Assembly: GCA_016744895.1 (NCBI GenBank)
Contig: JADGDK010000010.1
Location: 1-46,236, forward strand
DNA from: Campylobacterales bacterium
Lineage (GTDB): Bacteria; Campylobacterota; Campylobacteria; Campylobacterales; QNZT01
Direction of reading: 5' to 3'
Length of the DNA: 46,236 nt
The stretch's first letter is position 1. Every line of letters begins with the position of its first letter. Position numbers and translations under genes: made by a program. The notes under the pieces are model-generated. The model saw only the letters and a list, made by a program, of their open reading frames with translations. It made no database searches and was not told the DNA's origin. Shown piece by piece: positions 44,065 to 46,236 of the stretch.

Positions 44065-46104
44065 TTATTTTCCCCATAATATCTTTTTTTTGGATTTAGC
44101 GTTTATCTCATCCTTTGACTTGGATATACTGGTGGCAATATCTGCAAACTTTTTGCCAGTTGCAAAACACAAACCAAGTTTACATGCCATATAGATATCA
44201 TGAGGATGATCTTTTCTCAGTACAAATGGATAGTCAATTTCCCAAAACTGTTTTTGATGTTTTTCTAACAGATTTTTTTTTGCTTTTAGCGTTACATCTC
44301 CAGCTTGTAATCTCATAGCAAGCGTTACAAAACTTGCACACTCTTGCGGTTTTTGCTCTAGAGTTTCACCATAAGTCTTGACTACTTTTTCACTCTCTTT
44401 TACCAAGTCTAAGTCATCATTGATATTTGCCAAAGTTACAAAAGAGTTTAGCAAGATACTCAAAGGTGCACTATAATATTTATCATCAAAGTCAGCTCTT
44501 ACTTTTGGATTTTGTGTACTCATGTACCATATATCATTTTGGTTAAACAATGCTTTTGCATCATGGGCTAATTTTGAAGCCAGTTTGAGGTGCTTTTTAT
44601 CCAGAGTTACTTGATGTGCTGTTAGAAGCGTATCTATAAGGTAGGCATAGTCTTCTAATTGGGCTTTTTGTGTTGGTGGTTTGTTACTGATAGTTTGATG
44701 ATATAAGATTCCCTCTTTGAGCATCAACTTTACAAGAGAGTCTAGTTTTTGATTTGCAGTTGGTAGATAGTTTTTATCGTATATCGCTATGGTATAAAGA
44801 GCTTTGATCATCATAGCATTCCAGGAAGTGATGATCTTTTTGTCAAGAAATGGAAAGTTTCTTTCTCTTCTGAGTTTTGATAGATACTTTTTTACCATCT
44901 CTAGTTTTGCAGGTGCTTTGTCATCTTCTATGTTGACATGTGAAAGTTCGCCATCGTAGTTTCCAAACTCTTCTATGCTTAGATACTCCAGTATGTCCTC
45001 TATCTCCTCTTCTGACAAAGACTCTTTTTTAAGACCTTCTTGAAGTTTTAGATAGTCATATAGATAATATATACCCTCCACTCCTTCTTTCCCTACACTA
45101 TCACTAGCAGAAATGTAGTAACCATTTTCCGTATAGTTTTTCTCCATCTCGTCTATGGTCTTTTTTGCAATGTCATAAAAATATCTCTGTTTTGTCAGTC
45201 TGTACATCTCTAAGTAGGGTATAGGCATCTGTGCATTGACATAGAGTAGTTTTTGAAAATGTGGTATTTTCCAGTTTTTGCCCGAATATCTAAAAAATCC
45301 ACCATCTATCTGATCAAAAATACCTCTTTTTGACATCGTCAGCAAAGTCTCTTGTGCCATACTAAAGGCTCTTTTATCTCCTGTTGTTTTATATATGTTT
45401 AAAAGTAGTTCAATTTTTGATGCTTCGGGAAACTTTGTACGTGAGGTACTAAATCCACTGTTTTCTTTGTCGTACTGTTTTTCTATATTTTTAAGTGTTG
45501 TGTCTATAAGTTCTTTGAGTTTTAAACTATTTTTACTTGGTTTTGGAGTTTGGTTTATCTCTTGTTCTGCTTTAGAGAAGAGTTGCATCTGCTCATTTAA
45601 TGTATCCTTTTGGGTATATAACACTCCTAATCTACTGGTTAAAGATATAATATCTTCAACTTTTCCAAAACCCTCTCTTGGCATATAAGTTGTTATAAAA
45701 AAAGGTTCAAGATTCGGAGTTAAAAAAACTGACAGAGGCCAACCACCTCTACGACCTTTGTAGGCTCTAAAAAGATTTTGATACTTTTTGTCTATATTTG
45801 GAAACTCCTCTTTATCAACTTTTATAGCTATAAAGTATTTGTTTAAAACATCTGCAACATCTTGATGTTCAAAGCTCTCACCTTCCATCACATGACACCA
45901 GTGGCAAGTACTATATCCAATGGAGAGAAATATAGGCTTGTTCTGTTTTTTTGCAAGTTCAAGCGTCTTTTGGTTCCAAGCATGCCAATTTACAGGATTG
46001 TGCGCATGTCGTTGGAGATATGGAGAACTCTCTTTTGAAAGAGTATTTTCAAAAGCTGTGATCGGACTGATGGCAAGTATTAACAAAAATATAAATCTAA
46101 GCAA
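44065..46104 (-). CDS. YyaL-type protein: thioredoxin-like domain (DUF255) plus six-hairpin glycosidase-like domain
   Basis: 679 residues. Signal peptide (about 1-17, ...AISPITA), so it is exported, unlike many cytoplasmic relatives. The thioredoxin-like DUF255 domain (about 20-180) has NTLSKESSPYLQRHAHNPVN, the redox motif CHWCH and RRGGWPLSVFLTPNLEPF. An alpha/alpha-barrel-like region (about 190-679) follows, with GGFFRYSGKNWKIPHFQKLL and ITSWNAMMIKAL. The family (spermatogenesis-associated protein 20-like) has no settled function. Bases 46105-46236 upstream hold its AT-rich promoter region and no gene that I can see. Confidence 0.88.
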   Translation of the reverse strand: MLRFIFLLILAISPITAFENTLSKESSPYLQRHAHNPVNWHAWNQKTLELAKKQNKPIFLSIGYSTCHWCHVMEGESFEHQDVADVLNKYFIAIKVDKEEFPNIDKKYQNLFRAYKGRRGGWPLSVFLTPNLEPFFITTYMPREGFGKVEDIISLTSRLGVLYTQKDTLNEQMQLFSKAEQEINQTPKPSKNSLKLKELIDTTLKNIEKQYDKENSGFSTSRTKFPEASKIELLLNIYKTTGDKRAFSMAQETLLTMSKRGIFDQIDGGFFRYSGKNWKIPHFQKLLYVNAQMPIPYLEMYRLTKQRYFYDIAKKTIDEMEKNYTENGYYISASDSVGKEGVEGIYYLYDYLKLQEGLKKESLSEEEIEDILEYLSIEEFGNYDGELSHVNIEDDKAPAKLEMVKKYLSKLRRERNFPFLDKKIITSWNAMMIKALYTIAIYDKNYLPTANQKLDSLVKLMLKEGILYHQTISNKPPTQKAQLEDYAYLIDTLLTAHQVTLDKKHLKLASKLAHDAKALFNQNDIWYMSTQNPKVRADFDDKYYSAPLSILLNSFVTLANINDDLDLVKESEKVVKTYGETLEQKPQECASFVTLAMRLQAGDVTLKAKKNLLEKHQKQFWEIDYPFVLRKDHPHDIYMACKLGLCFATGKKFADIATSISKSKDEINAKSKKKILWGK

Positions 46105-46236
46105 AAAAAACCTTTTTTATGTAGTATAACAAATTATTTTTTTTTCAATTATTATTTTACTTCATATATCTTACTATTTTAGGCTTTTTGTTTATTTCTC
46201 TCTAAGATATAGACACTTTGAGTTCTTTACCAATAC

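Overview
The window is AT-rich bacterial DNA that reads as Campylobacterota (Arcobacter/Sulfurimonas/Sulfurospirillum-like). The evidence is 'AHQWRQPL'-type histidine kinases with seven-helix sensors, short winged-helix response regulators, a Campylobacterota-style nrdD-nrdG cluster, and a sodium:solute symporter with a tiny partner protein. The genus cannot be fixed from sequence alone. No rRNA, tRNA, CRISPR array, integrase or transposase was seen. No stretch longer than 300 bases lacks a gene.

Layout. (1) 1-3.4 kb: 5' part of a CusA-like RND metal pump and a DUF2238 membrane protein. (2) 3.4-10.7 kb: p-cresol module, with pchC-pchX-like-pchF plus an outer-membrane channel on the minus strand, a dedicated histidine kinase/response regulator pair, and a divergent 4-hydroxybenzaldehyde dehydrogenase. 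(3) 10.8-12.9 kb: YitT and EamA membrane proteins and a VOC-fold protein. (4) 12.9-21.1 kb: IclR regulator, pobA and a complete protocatechuate 4,5-cleavage operon (galD-ligI-ligK-ligJ-ligA-ligB-ligC-pobA). Together (2) and (4) encode every step from p-cresol to pyruvate plus oxaloacetate. (5) 21.2-37.1 kb: three related two-component modules, each beside secreted or lipid-anchored proteins of unknown function, including a subtilisin-like protease; a Fic protein and a sodium symporter lie between them. Two of the modules share a 1,684-bp apparently perfect duplication that yields a hybrid kinase. (6) 37.2-40.9 kb: anaerobic ribonucleotide reductase operon in which the glycyl-radical tail of NrdD is a separate 51-residue gene. 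(7) 40.9-46.2 kb: small periplasmic protein, CopD-like membrane protein, 5-oxoprolinase pxpABC and a YyaL-type thioredoxin-domain protein.

How the parts connect. Six promoters (pchC, pchA, two lipoprotein genes, one response-regulator gene, the protease gene) share one geometry. Each has two six-base units exactly 11 bp apart in T-rich DNA, and the -10 hexamer begins exactly 16 nt after the start of the second unit. The unit sequence differs between the p-cresol module (TGCGAT) and the other modules (C/G/T-T/G-ACA-C/T). This looks like a family of OmpR-type regulators with diverged recognition bases and a conserved promoter layout. The lig operon has its own control: two near-identical boxes 63 bp apart flank a good sigma70 promoter, probably the IclR sites. 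Function calls rest on reading motifs and recalled families; no database search was run.
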